Below are positions 44,925 through 55,481 of a DNA stretch of 64,000 bases, one piece after another (positions within the stretch are counted from its first letter, which is position 1; every line of letters starts with the position of its first letter). This DNA comes from Mycobacterium sp. SM1 (GTDB taxonomy: Bacteria > Actinomycetota > Actinomycetes > Mycobacteriales > Mycobacteriaceae): the NCBI RefSeq assembly GCF_018361265.1, contig NZ_JAFLNH010000001.1, positions 1,178,001 to 1,242,000 on the forward strand, read 5' to 3'. Position numbers and translations under genes: made by a program. Below the pieces are notes generated by a model. That model worked only from the letters and a program-made list of their open reading frames with translations. It searched no databases and was not told where the DNA came from.

Positions 44925-45788
44925 CTAGCGCAGCGAGAAGCTGGCCTGCTTGGCGTTGGACAGGTCGGTAATCTGCGCCCACCGCGCAGCCACCTCGTCC
45001 ACCGACGGCGGATTCTTAAAACTGGCGCCGTCGTTCTCAAACAGCGCCACTCGTTGTATTTTTCCGCCGCCGACGATGAACACCGATCCGTTGTCGCTGG
45101 ATTCCTCGGTGCACAGATACGCCACCACCGGTGCGACGAACTCGGGCTTGAGCTTCTCCAATACCTCCGGCGGCAAGATGTCCTGCGTCATCCGGGTCGC
45201 GGCCACCGGCGCGACCGCGTTGGCATGGATGTTGTATTTGGCGCCTTCCAGCGCCAGGGTGTTGATCATGCCGACCAACCCCATCTTGGCCGCCCCGTAG
45301 TTCGTCTGCCCGAAGTTCCCGAACAGCCCGCTGGTCGAGGTAGCGACGACAACGCGGCCGTAGCTCTGCTCGCGGAAGTGCGGCCAGGCCGCCCGAAGCA
45401 CGTTATAGCCGCCGTAAAGATGGACCTTGAGCACGGCGTCCCAGTTTTCGAACGACATCTTGTGGAAGGTGCCGTCGCGCAAGATACCGGCGTTGCTCAC
45501 CACGCCATGCACTGCGCCGAACTCCTCGAGCGCGGTCGTGATGATATTGGCCGCGCCTTCCTCGCTGGCGACGCTGTCGTAATTGGCGACGGCACGGCCG
45601 CCGGCCGCTTTGATTTCGCTGACCACGTGGTCGGCCATCGCGGAGCCGGCACCGGTGCCGTCCCGGGCCCCACCGAGGTCATTGACCACGACGCGCGCGC
45701 CTTCGCGCGCCAAAGTCAGGGCATACTCGCGGCCCAATCCTCCACCGGCTCCGGTAACAACGATGACACGGTCCTGTACTCCGGGCAT
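44925..45788 (-). CDS. Short-chain dehydrogenase/reductase, peroxisomal hydroxyacyl-CoA type (Rv0148-like)
   Basis: 287 residues from the ATG at 45788 (MPGVQDRVIVVTGAGGGLG). SDR motifs: cofactor glycine loop TGAGGGLG (12-19), SNAG (98-101), catalytic S153, Y164 and K168. The VVVNDLGGARDGTG segment is typical of the multifunctional-enzyme-2 hydroxyacyl-CoA dehydrogenase group, so a role in beta-oxidation is likely. Counterpart: Rv0148. It is followed on the same strand by no close gene and is preceded, 102 bases upstream, by the aldehyde dehydrogenase. Confidence 0.92.
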   Translation of the reverse strand: MPGVQDRVIVVTGAGGGLGREYALTLAREGARVVVNDLGGARDGTGAGSAMADHVVSEIKAAGGRAVANYDSVASEEGAANIITTALEEFGAVHGVVSNAGILRDGTFHKMSFENWDAVLKVHLYGGYNVLRAAWPHFREQSYGRVVVATSTSGLFGNFGQTNYGAAKMGLVGMINTLALEGAKYNIHANAVAPVAATRMTQDILPPEVLEKLKPEFVAPVVAYLCTEESSDNGSVFIVGGGKIQRVALFENDGASFKNPPSVDEVAARWAQITDLSNAKQASFSLR

Positions 45789-45890
45789 AAGGTTCCTTTC
45801 TGCGGGTGTCACGGTCCGACTCCTCCTCGGGCCGCCCGGCCCTCCTCGTCGCCGACCGGGGTCATGGTCCGGCTGCCACTCGTGGCCGGA

Positions 45891-47306
45891 CTAGAACAAC
45901 CGGCGCGCCAACTTTTGCGCCCTCTCTGTATACGGGGGGTAGATAAAGCTCGACAAATCGGGTCGGGTCGGCTTGGTGAGCACCGACTTGCGGTGGCTGA
46001 ACTCCTCGAAGCCCCAGCGGCCATGGTAGGCACCCATACCCGACGGACCGACCCCGCCGAACGGCAACTTGGAGGTGAAGTATTGGAAAGCAAGGTGATT
46101 GACCAGCATGCCACCTGCCGGCACCTCCCTGATCACCCGTTCGCGCACAGCACGCGTTTTGGTGAACAGGTACGCTGACAACGGCTTTGGCCGGGAATTG
46201 ACAAACCGGATTGCCTCATCAAGTGATGCGACGGAGATCACCGGCAGGATCGGGCCGAAGATCTCGTTCGTCATCAGTGGCTCGCCGGGATCAGGGTCGA
46301 CGACCACGGTCGGCTGAATCCGCAGATCGGCGGCGTTGGATGCGCCCCCGAGAACGATCGTGCCCTTCGTCTTGGCCAGGCAGTCGGCCAGCCGATCGAA
46401 TTGGCGCTGGTTGACAATGCGCATTCCGCCGGGCTCGTCGGCCTGGAACTTGGTGATGGCCGCGCCGATCTTGGCCACGAGCTCATCGCGGATCTTCGCG
46501 TCGGCCAGCACATAATCGGGCGCGATGCACGTCTGGCCGGAGTTAAGCAGTTTGATCCAGGCGATCCGCTTCGCCGCGACATCCACGTCTGCGTCCGCCG
46601 CGACGATCACCGGGCTCTTGCCACCCAACTCGAGGGTGACCGGGGTCAGGGAAGGCGCGGCGGCTTCGTAGACTTTGCGACCGGTCTCGGTGCCGCCAGT
46701 GAACGCCACCCGATCGAACCCCTGGGCGATTAAGCGCTGGCTCACGGCGGCGTCACCCTCGATCACCGCGATCGCGTCGGTGTCCAGGTAGCGCGGCACC
46801 AGTTCGGCCATCAATCGTGACGACGCCGCGGCGATTTCAGAGGGCTTGAGCACCATGGTGTTTCCAGCGGCGATTGCCCCGACAGCCGGACCCAGCGTCA
46901 GCAAAAACGGGTAGTTCCATGCCCCGATGACCAGCACCGTCCCGTAGGGCTCGTACTCCACCCAGCCGCGGCCGGGCAGTTGCGCGCGCTCGAGTAGCCG
47001 GTACTTGCGGCGCATCCACCTGCCTACGTGTCTGGCCGCATACCGCGCCTCGGCCGCGGTGCCCGCGATGTCGGCCATCCACGCCTCGAAGGGCTTGCGT
47101 CCAAGATCCTGCGCGAGTGCGGTGGCGATCGCGGACTCGTTCTCGGCCATCATCCGCTCGATGGCACGCAGCTGGGCACGCCGCCACTCACGGGCCCGGG
47201 TCCGTCCGGTGGCGAATGTTTCCCGCAGGTGAGCCACTGTCTTCGGGATGTCCGGACCGGCCGATGCGGTCACCTCAGCGGATTGGGCGGTGGCTTCAGT
47301 CATCAT
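45891..47306 (-). CDS. Aldehyde dehydrogenase (Rv0147-like)
   Basis: 471 residues from the first of two tandem ATGs (47306 and 47303), with AAAGGGGA upstream. The fold and catalytic residues are complete: E226 in ELGGKSP and the nucleophile C260 in NSGQTC. The cofactor motif is FTGGTETGR (202-210). The C terminus (YPPYTERAQKLARRLF) resembles fatty-aldehyde dehydrogenases of the ALDH3 group. It would oxidise a fatty or aromatic aldehyde to the acid. The palindrome at 47345-47360 lies just before it. Counterpart: Rv0147. Confidence 0.92.
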   Translation of the reverse strand: MMTEATAQSAEVTASAGPDIPKTVAHLRETFATGRTRAREWRRAQLRAIERMMAENESAIATALAQDLGRKPFEAWMADIAGTAAEARYAARHVGRWMRRKYRLLERAQLPGRGWVEYEPYGTVLVIGAWNYPFLLTLGPAVGAIAAGNTMVLKPSEIAAASSRLMAELVPRYLDTDAIAVIEGDAAVSQRLIAQGFDRVAFTGGTETGRKVYEAAAPSLTPVTLELGGKSPVIVAADADVDVAAKRIAWIKLLNSGQTCIAPDYVLADAKIRDELVAKIGAAITKFQADEPGGMRIVNQRQFDRLADCLAKTKGTIVLGGASNAADLRIQPTVVVDPDPGEPLMTNEIFGPILPVISVASLDEAIRFVNSRPKPLSAYLFTKTRAVRERVIREVPAGGMLVNHLAFQYFTSKLPFGGVGPSGMGAYHGRWGFEEFSHRKSVLTKPTRPDLSSFIYPPYTERAQKLARRLF

Positions 47307-47344
47307 TGGGGTCCCCTTTCTGACCGCCGGAATGCCAATCCTAA

Positions 47345-47360
47345 CCAACCACCCGGTTGG
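47345..47360. promoter_or_regulatory. Palindrome upstream of the aldehyde dehydrogenase gene
   Basis: CCAACC-ACCC-GGTTGG is a perfect 6-bp inverted repeat with a 4-base spacer, 39 bases before the aldehyde dehydrogenase start. Its size and place suit a repressor site. I cannot name the regulator; a TetR gene lies about 2.3 kb away (49586-50227). Confidence 0.45.
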
Positions 47361-47544
47361 GTAACAGGTGTTGGCCCGCGCCGACAACCACCGTGGTCGG
47401 GGCCTTTCGGTCGAGGCTTTTCCGCCGTCACGATACTGCCGACCGCGAGACGCGCCGTCGCCCGGGCGTCCACGCGGGGGCTCGGCGAATTCGCTTGTCT
47501 TCTTCGCATCGGTCCGACCGACCCGGATCGTCGCCGGATTGGCT

Positions 47545-48507
<963 letters not shown>

Positions 48508-48530
48508 TTAGCTGCGAATGCCGGTCGCGA

Positions 48531-49493
48531 TCAGCCGGCCGCGCCGAAACACGCCCGCACCAGCGTGCTGCTCACGGTCTCATCGAGCAGGTCTTCGGGT
48601 ATCGGCCGGCCCAGCCGGGCCATCTCGTCACGGCTATCGACGGCGTGCACCCGCCAGCCGTGGTCGGCGAGCCACTGGACGGCATCCGCGCGGCCCGAGT
48701 CGCCATAGGTCAGCGTTTCGACGTTGACATCCAGACCCAGCCGCTTTCGTATCCGTGCCCACCGCGCTCGGCGCGCCGCCCGGGAGCGCTGGTTGTGGGC
48801 GTCGAAGCTGAACACCTCGACGGCGATCCGGCTGCCCGGCGCGCTGAGCGCGGTGACCATCTCGAAAAGCCGGTCTTGGGCGTCGGCCGGCAGGTACGGC
48901 AGTAACCCCTCGGCAAGCCACGCCGTCGGCTGGGTGTGATCGAAACCGGCGGTGGTCAACGCCGCCGACCAGTCGTCGCGTAGATCCACCGCGACCGCGT
49001 GGCGCCGCGCCCTGGGGGAGACCCCATGCGCTTCCAGAATCCCGGCCTTGTACTCCAGCACCTGAGGCTGGTCGATCTCATAAACCGTGGCGCCCGCCGG
49101 CCAGTTCAGGCGGTAGGCCCGGGAGTCAAGGCCCGCGGCCAGGATTACCGCCTGACGAATGCCGTCGTGGGCCGCCGCCTCGAAGTACTCGTCGAAAAAG
49201 TGGGTGCGCACGGCCTGGTAGTCGCAGCTCACCCGGTGGGCTCGACGCCCGTGCTCGTCATCGGCGATCCAGTCCATGTCGGGGCTGGCGAGCCGCGCCC
49301 ACGCCGGCCCGGCCGACGACACCAGCACGCGGGCGAACTCGTCGCGGATCAGCGGAGCCGGCGACGCCGTCTCGACCGCCCGGGCAGCGGCGACCGATAA
49401 CGCGGTGGCGCCGACACTCTCGGTGATGGCCCAGCTATCCCCTTCGGTCCGCGTCGTAACCACTTCATTCAGATCAGTCATATCGTGAGCCAT
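48531..49493 (-). CDS. S-adenosylmethionine-dependent methyltransferase, leucine carboxyl methyltransferase-like (Rv0145-like)
   Basis: 320 residues from the ATG at 49493; a second ATG at 49481 is possible. Same family as its neighbour: [28 protein letters not shown] and [11 protein letters not shown] are all intact. The two genes share about half of their residues by eye and arose by duplication. Counterpart: Rv0145. Substrate unknown. The two lie in one direction and are probably transcribed together. Confidence 0.92.
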   Translation of the reverse strand: MAHDMTDLNEVVTTRTEGDSWAITESVGATALSVAAARAVETASPAPLIRDEFARVLVSSAGPAWARLASPDMDWIADDEHGRRAHRVSCDYQAVRTHFFDEYFEAAAHDGIRQAVILAAGLDSRAYRLNWPAGATVYEIDQPQVLEYKAGILEAHGVSPRARRHAVAVDLRDDWSAALTTAGFDHTQPTAWLAEGLLPYLPADAQDRLFEMVTALSAPGSRIAVEVFSFDAHNQRSRAARRARWARIRKRLGLDVNVETLTYGDSGRADAVQWLADHGWRVHAVDSRDEMARLGRPIPEDLLDETVSSTLVRACFGAAG

Positions 49494-49585
49494 ACTATCG
49501 AATAACATAGGCAAGCTATACGACGGTGTGGGCGACGTCACTGTGGTCCGGCCGTGTTCGAGCGGATCGTGGGGGCGCGTTCACC

Positions 49586-50227
49586 TCAGCCTTGCGGTTC
49601 GGCCCGGCTCAGCGCACCGGCCAGCAATTGACGCAGCCCTTCGCTGACGGCCCGCACCTGCGGACGCTCCCCTAGGAATCCGGCGTAGAAGCCGACGCCG
49701 CATAGCACGGCCAGCAATGTCTCGGCCACCGAAGACGCATCGGCGTCGATGGCGAGCTCACCGCGCTCGATCGCCTCGTTGACGGCCCCAGCCAAAAACG
49801 CCCGGACCGCCCGCAGGGCTTCGTGCTCGCCTCCGCTGATGTCGGGGTGCCGCTGCGATTCCAGCATGGAGGTAACCAGAAACGCCGCAGCGGATCGATT
49901 CTCGGCATCGGCCTGAATCGCAGCGCTGATAAACGCCGATAACCGCCCCGGCAGCGTGGTCTCGCGCTGTGCGCGCTCGATGGCCGCGGTGACGAGCAGA
50001 TCGTTGGTTTGCTCCACGACCTCCCGATACAGCACCCGCTTGTTGGGAAAGTAATGGTTGATCGCCGGGCGGGTCAGATCGGCGCGTACCGCGATGGCCT
50101 GAAACGTCGCGGCGTCGTAGCCGCGTTCGCTGAACACCTCGCGAGCAGCGCGAATGATCCGTTTTCGCGTTTCCGCCGCTTTCGCTGCGGGAGGACGACC
50201 CGGCCCCCGCCTCGCCGTTTGCGGCAC
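49586..50227 (-). CDS. TetR-family transcriptional regulator (Rv0144-like)
   Basis: 213 residues from a GTG at 50227. The TetR_N helix-turn-helix covers about 20-66 (RIIRAAREVFSERGYDAATF, then LTRPAINHYFPNKRVLYREV). A basic Gly/Pro tail (RRGPGRPPAAK) precedes it. The start is uncertain: a frame 73 codons longer is open and the ribosome-binding site is weak, so a leaderless start is possible. It may control the methyltransferase genes downstream on the same strand or the divergent ClC gene. Counterpart: Rv0144. Confidence 0.85.
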   Translation of the reverse strand: MPQTARRGPGRPPAAKAAETRKRIIRAAREVFSERGYDAATFQAIAVRADLTRPAINHYFPNKRVLYREVVEQTNDLLVTAAIERAQRETTLPGRLSAFISAAIQADAENRSAAAFLVTSMLESQRHPDISGGEHEALRAVRAFLAGAVNEAIERGELAIDADASSVAETLLAVLCGVGFYAGFLGERPQVRAVSEGLRQLLAGALSRAEPQG

Positions 50228-50551
50228 AGCCGAATTGTGCCACAGATCAATGAAGCCAGTTCCCCGGCAAACGACGGGCCGCGCAGTCGCCGGTAATTGT
50301 CGGGCATGGACCCAACCGCTCGGTACGGGCGTCACGCGCCGTCGCGAAAAATACCGACCGGCATGAAAGCCCTCGGGCGCCTCGAGCCTGGCCGTCGTGG
50401 CGTCGCAGCAACGCCGTGAATGCGGCCGTGGCCATGACCGGGGCACACCAATTGCTGTCGGACTCTGCCGGTCTGATCACGCCGATTGTCTTGGGCCATG
50501 GTCTTGGTCCGCCGTGCGCCCGCAACCCTCACCCGGTTAAGGTCTGAAACC
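50228..50551. other. Divergent intergenic region between TetR and ClC genes
   Basis: The 324-bp stretch holds the promoters of both genes if the chosen starts are right. Both genes have longer open frames running into it (to 50446 on minus, from 50486 on plus), so true starts could shrink it. I see no clear palindrome. Confidence 0.4.
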
Positions 50552-51967
50552 ATGCCGGATAAGGGAGCCAGCGGCCGTGACAGCGCCGCTGGACGGTTCG
50601 GCGCATTCGTCCGGGATGCCGAATACCTGCGCAAGTGGCTCGTTCTGGGCATCTCGGTCGGTGTCATCGCCGGCCTGGGGGCGCTCGCCTTCTATCTGGC
50701 CCTGAAATACACCACCGCCTTGCTGCTCGGTGGTCTGGCCGGCTACCACATCCCCACGCCGCTCGGTGAGGGCAACAGCCCCGGGTCCGCCGGCTACCGC
50801 CGGCCATGGGCGATCCCCTTGGTAACGACGGCGGGCGCGCTGGTTTCGGCGTTCATCGTGGCCAGGTTCGCGCCCGAAGCTAAAGGCCACGGCACCGACA
50901 GCGCGATCGAGGCCGTGCACACCAACCCGCGTGCCATCCGCGCCCGGGTTGTGCTGGTGAAGATCGTGGCCAGCGCGCTGACCATCGGCTCGGGCGGCTC
51001 CGGCGGCCGTGAGGGGCCCACGGCCCAGATCTCGGCCGGCTTCGGTTCGCTGCTGACCCGCCGGCTGAACCTGGCCGATGATGACGGCCGGGTCCTGGTC
51101 TCCTTGGGCATCGGCGCGGGTATCGGGGCCATCTTCGGCGCACCCCTGGGTGGGGCGGTGCTGGCCGCGTCGATCGTTTACCGGGGAGATTTCGAATACC
51201 GCACGCTGTATCCGGGTTTCATCACCTCGGCCACAGCATATGCCGTGCTCGGCTCGTTTTTGGGCTTCGACCCGATGTTCGGCTACATCGATGCCGAGTA
51301 CCGATTCGAGGAAGCGTGGCCGCTGCTGTGGTTCGTCGTGCTTGGCATCGTGGCGGCAGGGGTCGGCTGGCTTTACGCCCGCATCTTCTATGGCACCGAG
51401 GCGTTGACCGATCGGTTGCCCGGCGGCCCGGTGCTCAAGCCCACGATGGGCGGGCTGGCGGTCGGGTTATTGGCACTGCTGATCCCGCAGGTCCTCAGCA
51501 GCGGCTACGGCTGGATACAGCTGGCCACCAACAAAGAATCCCTCTTGAGCATTCCGTTGTGGATTGTCGTCGTCCTCCCATTCGCCAAGATCGTCGCCAC
51601 ATCGCTGTCCATCGGTACCGGCGGATCCGGTGGGATATTCGGACCGGGGATGGTAATCGGGGCCTTTGTGGGGGCCGCGGTGTGGCGGCTAGGCGAGTTA
51701 TCTCACCTCCCTGGCGTGCCCGACTCCCCTGGGATATTCGTCGTGGTGGGGATGATGGCCTGCTTCGGCAGTGTCGCCCACGCGCCGCTGGCCGTCATGC
51801 TTATGGTCGCGGAAATGACCGGATCGTTCTCGGTGGTGCCGGGAGCAATCATCGCGGTGGGGATCGCGTCGTTGCTCATGTCGCGCACGAAGGTGACCAT
51901 CTACCGGGCGCAGCGCCTCAACCGTGAGGCCGCCGAAGCCGAGCGGCAGCGGGCGGCGCAACACTGA
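50552..51967 (+). CDS. ClC-family chloride channel or H+/Cl- antiporter (Rv0143c-like)
   Basis: 471 residues from the ATG at 50552, preceded by TAAGG. About 11 membrane segments. The ClC selectivity motifs are present: GSGGSGGREGP (146-156, with gating E154), GTGGSGGIFGP, and a GSVAHAPLAVMLMVAEMTGS segment. The gating glutamate is intact. The second (proton-side) glutamate cannot be fixed without an alignment, so channel and antiporter both stay possible. A start at 50486 would add 22 residues. Counterpart: Rv0143c. Confidence 0.92.
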   Translation: MPDKGASGRDSAAGRFGAFVRDAEYLRKWLVLGISVGVIAGLGALAFYLALKYTTALLLGGLAGYHIPTPLGEGNSPGSAGYRRPWAIPLVTTAGALVSAFIVARFAPEAKGHGTDSAIEAVHTNPRAIRARVVLVKIVASALTIGSGGSGGREGPTAQISAGFGSLLTRRLNLADDDGRVLVSLGIGAGIGAIFGAPLGGAVLAASIVYRGDFEYRTLYPGFITSATAYAVLGSFLGFDPMFGYIDAEYRFEEAWPLLWFVVLGIVAAGVGWLYARIFYGTEALTDRLPGGPVLKPTMGGLAVGLLALLIPQVLSSGYGWIQLATNKESLLSIPLWIVVVLPFAKIVATSLSIGTGGSGGIFGPGMVIGAFVGAAVWRLGELSHLPGVPDSPGIFVVVGMMACFGSVAHAPLAVMLMVAEMTGSFSVVPGAIIAVGIASLLMSRTKVTIYRAQRLNREAAEAERQRAAQH

Positions 51968-52007
51968 CCGGACTGCACCCTATAAGTGGGACCCCTACAG
52001 TGAGCCC

Positions 52008-52925
52008 CTACAGTGAGCCGATATCTTGCACCGCCAGGCGCGGCGCGCGCCGTGGCTCGTAGGCCACGCCGCTGGCCTGCAGCAAGCGGATCACCCGATG
52101 CCGGTGCGGTCGCATCGGCTCCAGCAGCTCGAGCATGACCGCGTCGGCGACGGGGTGTCCCAGCAGTGTCCAGCCGATCATTTTCGGGATGTGGTAGTCA
52201 CCCACCGACACCGCGTCGGGGTCGCCGAACGCCCGTTGAGCGGTCTCGGCCGCGGTCCACGACCCCACTCCCGGCACCGACATCAGCGCCGCCAGCGCCT
52301 GCGCCGCCGGGCGCGACACCAGTCGCTCAAGCGACGCCGCCCGGCGCGCGCAGGCGATTACGGTGCGGGCCCGTCGCGGATCGACATTGGCCCGGTGAAA
52401 CTCCCACGACGGAATCTGCCGCCACCCGTCGGCGGACGGCGGCACCCGCATCCCCGCCGGCGCCGGTCCGGGCGCCGGCGTGCCGAACTTGGACACCAGC
52501 GCGCGCCACGACCGGAATGCGTCCGCGCCGGGCACCCGCTGTTCAAGGACCGCCGGGATGAGCGCTTCCAGCACCCGGCCGGTCCGGCCCAGCCGCAGGT
52601 GCGGCATCCGCCGGTGCGCAGCGGCGACAATTGGGTCCCGCGGCTTGAAGTCTGACGCGTCGTCATCGGCGCCCAGCAGCGCCGGAAGCGTGTCCAGAAA
52701 CTCCTCGGCTCCTTCTCCCCACGCGACACAGTCCACCGCGGTGGCTGCCGCACGGCTGATCCGCGCTGTGACCGGCCCGGTGGGCAACAGGCTGGTCCGC
52801 CAGATCGTGCCATCGGGCGAAACCTGAAAGCACGGGTCGCGCGGACCGCGGCGCAGCGGCGCCAGGGTGATTCCCACACTGACCACGCCCGGGAACGTGA
52901 CTCGGCGGGTTCTCTTCGCCACCAC
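52008..52925 (-). CDS. DNA glycosylase, HhH-GPD (AlkA-like) family (Rv0142-like)
   Basis: 305 residues from a GTG at 52925. The helix-hairpin-helix motif LMSVPGVGSWTAAETAQRAFGDPDAVSVGDYH holds the GPD-region catalytic aspartate in VGDYH. The N-terminal half (1-105) is a beta-rich domain as in AlkA. It would remove alkylated purines from DNA. Counterpart: Rv0142. It is divergent from the SnoaL-like gene. Confidence 0.85.
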   Translation of the reverse strand: MVAKRTRRVTFPGVVSVGITLAPLRRGPRDPCFQVSPDGTIWRTSLLPTGPVTARISRAAATAVDCVAWGEGAEEFLDTLPALLGADDDASDFKPRDPIVAAAHRRMPHLRLGRTGRVLEALIPAVLEQRVPGADAFRSWRALVSKFGTPAPGPAPAGMRVPPSADGWRQIPSWEFHRANVDPRRARTVIACARRAASLERLVSRPAAQALAALMSVPGVGSWTAAETAQRAFGDPDAVSVGDYHIPKMIGWTLLGHPVADAVMLELLEPMRPHRHRVIRLLQASGVAYEPRRAPRLAVQDIGSL

Positions 52926-53104
52926 TCGCGTCCCCTAATCGTGGATTGCAGCGCGAATCGCGACGATCATCATAGGCTCGGTACAGCGCTGGCGCCTGGC
53001 GGCACACAGCGCATGATTGACCACGGCTGCCCGCAAAGACAGGATGGCACTGTGATCCGCGCCGATGACGGTGCACCGCGACGCCATGGGCGGGGGCGGC
53101 GCCG

Positions 53105-53491
53105 ATGACCACGCCGTTTGACAACCCGCAGGCCGAACTGGCGTGGACCTTCCTGCAGTGCCTGTGTCAGGGCGGGGACCTCGATGAGTGCTTCGGGCTG
53201 CTCAGCGACGACTTCACCTACTGGAGCGTCGTGACCCGGGCTGCGATCGGCAAGGCGACCCTGCGCCGGGAGATCGACCAGCGCAACCGCCGCGTCGAGA
53301 CCGCTCTTGATCTGATCCGGTGTGTCACCGACGGCGACAGCGTGGTCATCGAGGCGCAAAGCGAGGGGGTGACCGCCGACGGCGTGCCCTACGCCAGCCC
53401 GTATGTCTTCCTCTTTGAAACCCGTGACGGCTTGATTCACTCCCTGCGGGAGTACAGCAATACCCGGCTGGTGGAAGAGGTGTTCACTTAA
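53105..53491 (+). CDS. SnoaL-like/NTF2-fold protein (Rv0141c-like)
   Basis: 128 residues, with the NTF2-like layout: an N-terminal helix (AWTFLQCLCQGGDLDECFGLL), the LSDDFTYWS turn, then three or four strands, ending in YSNTRLVEEVF. Members are often small isomerases, hydratases or lipid-binding proteins; the substrate is unknown. The stop codon overlaps that of the converging DUF427 gene by four bases (53488-53491). Counterpart: Rv0141c. Confidence 0.82.
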   Translation: MTTPFDNPQAELAWTFLQCLCQGGDLDECFGLLSDDFTYWSVVTRAAIGKATLRREIDQRNRRVETALDLIRCVTDGDSVVIEAQSEGVTADGVPYASPYVFLFETRDGLIHSLREYSNTRLVEEVFT

Positions 53492-53868
53492 TCGGCGCTG
53501 AGGGTGATTTCGGCTTTATCGGGGTAGAAGGCGACATGCCCGGCTATCGCCGCGACCGCGGGATAGGGCTGCTCGTAAGTCCAGATCGCATCGTCCACGG
53601 TGCGGCCCGACGCGGTAGTCACGCTGTAGTAGCTGGCTTCTCCCTTGAAGGGGCAGTAGGTCGTGGTGCCGGTGCGCCGCAGCATCTCTTGGGCGACGTC
53701 ATTCATCGGAATGTAGTGCACGGCGGGGTAAGTGGACTCCTGTAGCCGCAGCGCCGCCGTGGTGTCGGCGACGAGTTCGCCGTTGACGCGCACCCGGACC
53801 CGCGCTGTGGTCGGCTCAATGGTGATCGGGTGCTCGGCGCTGGGTTGCAAGATCATGCGATCGCTCAT
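53488..53868 (-). CDS. DUF427 protein (Rv0140-like)
   Basis: 126 residues, the length of Rv0140. The ATG at 53868 has AGGAGG eight bases upstream, which decides the start over a frame three codons longer. The DUF427 core is clear: RVRVNGELVADTTAALRLQE, then TTYCPFKGEASYYSV with its conserved Cys/Lys, and AWTYEQP-like IWTYEQPYPAV. The family is beta-rich and its function is unknown. A tandem DUF427 protein is encoded at 59359-60153. Confidence 0.88.
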   Translation of the reverse strand: MSDRMILQPSAEHPITIEPTTARVRVRVNGELVADTTAALRLQESTYPAVHYIPMNDVAQEMLRRTGTTTYCPFKGEASYYSVTTASGRTVDDAIWTYEQPYPAVAAIAGHVAFYPDKAEITLSAD

Positions 53869-53975
53869 CGGCGACACCTCCTTATCCGTCTTATCCGTCC
53901 TTACCCGTCGTCACGCTGGCACGCGGATTGCAGATGCAACGCCGATACGCGGTGAGCATTCCCACCCCGCGCGGC

Positions 53976-54805
53976 TCAGGCCGGCCCGAATGCGTAGCGG
54001 TGGTACTGGGACATGTTGGCCAGGGCCGGAACCAGAGACATGAGCCGTCCCAACGCCCGGTAGCGGCACGGAAGCCGGTTGAAGAAGTCCGACTCGAACC
54101 ATCGCGCCCAGGCCAGCAGCCGGGTACCTGGCACCGCCTGAAGGATCTCGCCGGGCCCGTCGATACCCCAGTGCAGCGTCGACCCCGAGCGCCGCACCGG
54201 GGTGTTCAGCCATTGCCACGCGATGCCCAGCCGGCTGAACACGTCGAACTGCAACTCGCCGCACGGGAACCGGTCGACCACGCGTCGCAGCAGAGCAATT
54301 CCCTGCCGCTTCGTCAAATACATGGTGAGCCGTTGCCGATCATCAACGCCGGCCGGTCGGCGGGCAGGTCGCACAGCCACGCCGTATCGGTTACCGAAGC
54401 GCCGACGACATGGCTATGGTCCCGTGCCGGCAACAGCTGCGTGCGCAGTTCGGCAACTTCGGGATAGTCGACGTCGTACCAGTCGACGCCCGGGGCGGGA
54501 TGTATCCGCAAAAACCGGCTGTCCAGACCGCAACCCAGATCCAGCACCACTGCCCGCGGATACCGCGCCAGAGCTTGACGCGCCCAGGCGTCGAAGTGCG
54601 CTGCGCGCATTGTCACCGACGGGGAGTTCTTAGCCGTGATGCCCGTTCTGCGCCAGTCATAGTCGAGACGCTCGACGATGTCTTTCGCATGTCGATCACC
54701 GAGAACCGGATGTGCGGAATCGGCGTCTAAGGCCTTGGCGTACAGCGTTGCCAGAGCGGTCTGCGGGGGCCCACTCAAGCGGGCGCTCACCCGTTCGGTC
54801 GTCAC
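53976..54805 (-). pseudogene. LCM-like SAM methyltransferase, interrupted by a single-base frameshift
   Basis: Two frames add up to one methyltransferase. The first part, from a GTG at 54805, has VVLDLGCGLDSRFLRI (SAM motif), YDVDYPEV and DRPALMIGNG. At about 54329-54331 it shifts frame and stops at 54314. The second frame continues with LTMYLTKRQGIALLRRVVDRFP and runs to 53976. Adding one base (GGCTCACC read as GGCCTCACC) joins them into about 277 residues with the expected GNGLTMYL. Either a true inactivation or a sequencing error. The missing base is next to a short C/G run. Confidence 0.85.
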
Positions 54806-54870
54806 GGGTGCTGACCCTAGTCGTACGCGAGCCACCCCCGCTGGCCATTATGATGGCCGAAAGGAGAAAC

Positions 54871-55386
54871 ATGGCGGTGTACAGCAGGGCTATTCTTGCC
54901 GGCGGCTGCTTTTGGGGCATGCAGGATCTGATCCGCAAGCTGCCCGGCGTGGTGTCGACCCGGGTTGGCTATACCGGGGGTGATACCCCCAACGCGACCT
55001 ACCGCAACCACGGCACCCACGCCGAAGCGATAGAGATCGTGTATGACGCCGCGCGCACCGACTACCGCACGCTGCTGGAATTCTTTTTTCAAATCCATGA
55101 CCCCACCACGAAGAACCGGCAGGGAAACGACATCGGCACCAGCTACCGATCGGCGATCTTCTACCTTGACGATGAGCAGAAGCGGATCGCGCTGGAAACC
55201 ATCGCCGATGTCGACGCGTCGGGGCTCTGGCCCGGCAAGGTGGTGACGGAGGTCAGCCCCGCCGGGGACTTTTGGGAAGCCGAGCCCGAGCACCAGGATT
55301 ATCTGCAGCGTCATCCCGGCGGGTACACCTGCCATTACGTGCGCCCGCACTGGAAGCTGCCCCGGCGAACTGCCGCCGAACGGTAA
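54871..55386 (+). CDS. msrA: Peptide methionine sulfoxide reductase A
   Basis: 171 residues (182 in Rv0137c; the C-terminal tail is shorter). The catalytic C13 lies in GGCFWG, and the family's [32 protein letters not shown] and [15 protein letters not shown] motifs are all present. It reduces the S form of methionine sulfoxide in proteins. AAGGAG five bases before the ATG at 54871 fixes the start. Confidence 0.96.
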   Translation: MAVYSRAILAGGCFWGMQDLIRKLPGVVSTRVGYTGGDTPNATYRNHGTHAEAIEIVYDAARTDYRTLLEFFFQIHDPTTKNRQGNDIGTSYRSAIFYLDDEQKRIALETIADVDASGLWPGKVVTEVSPAGDFWEAEPEHQDYLQRHPGGYTCHYVRPHWKLPRRTAAER

Positions 55387-55481
55387 CCTCGCCCATCCGT
55401 CACTGCCCGCCGCTGCACAACCGAGCGCGGTGGCCGTATACTGGCTCACCTCGCCAGGCTGCTGTTACGGAGTGGTACACG

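Noticed and set aside
45928..45945. RicR-like site (TATACGGGGGGTAGATA)
   Set aside because: The left arm is missing, and it lies inside the aldehyde dehydrogenase coding sequence.
44823..46178. 451-codon plus-strand frame across the SDR and aldehyde dehydrogenase genes
   Set aside because: Antisense to two conserved enzymes with complete catalytic residues.
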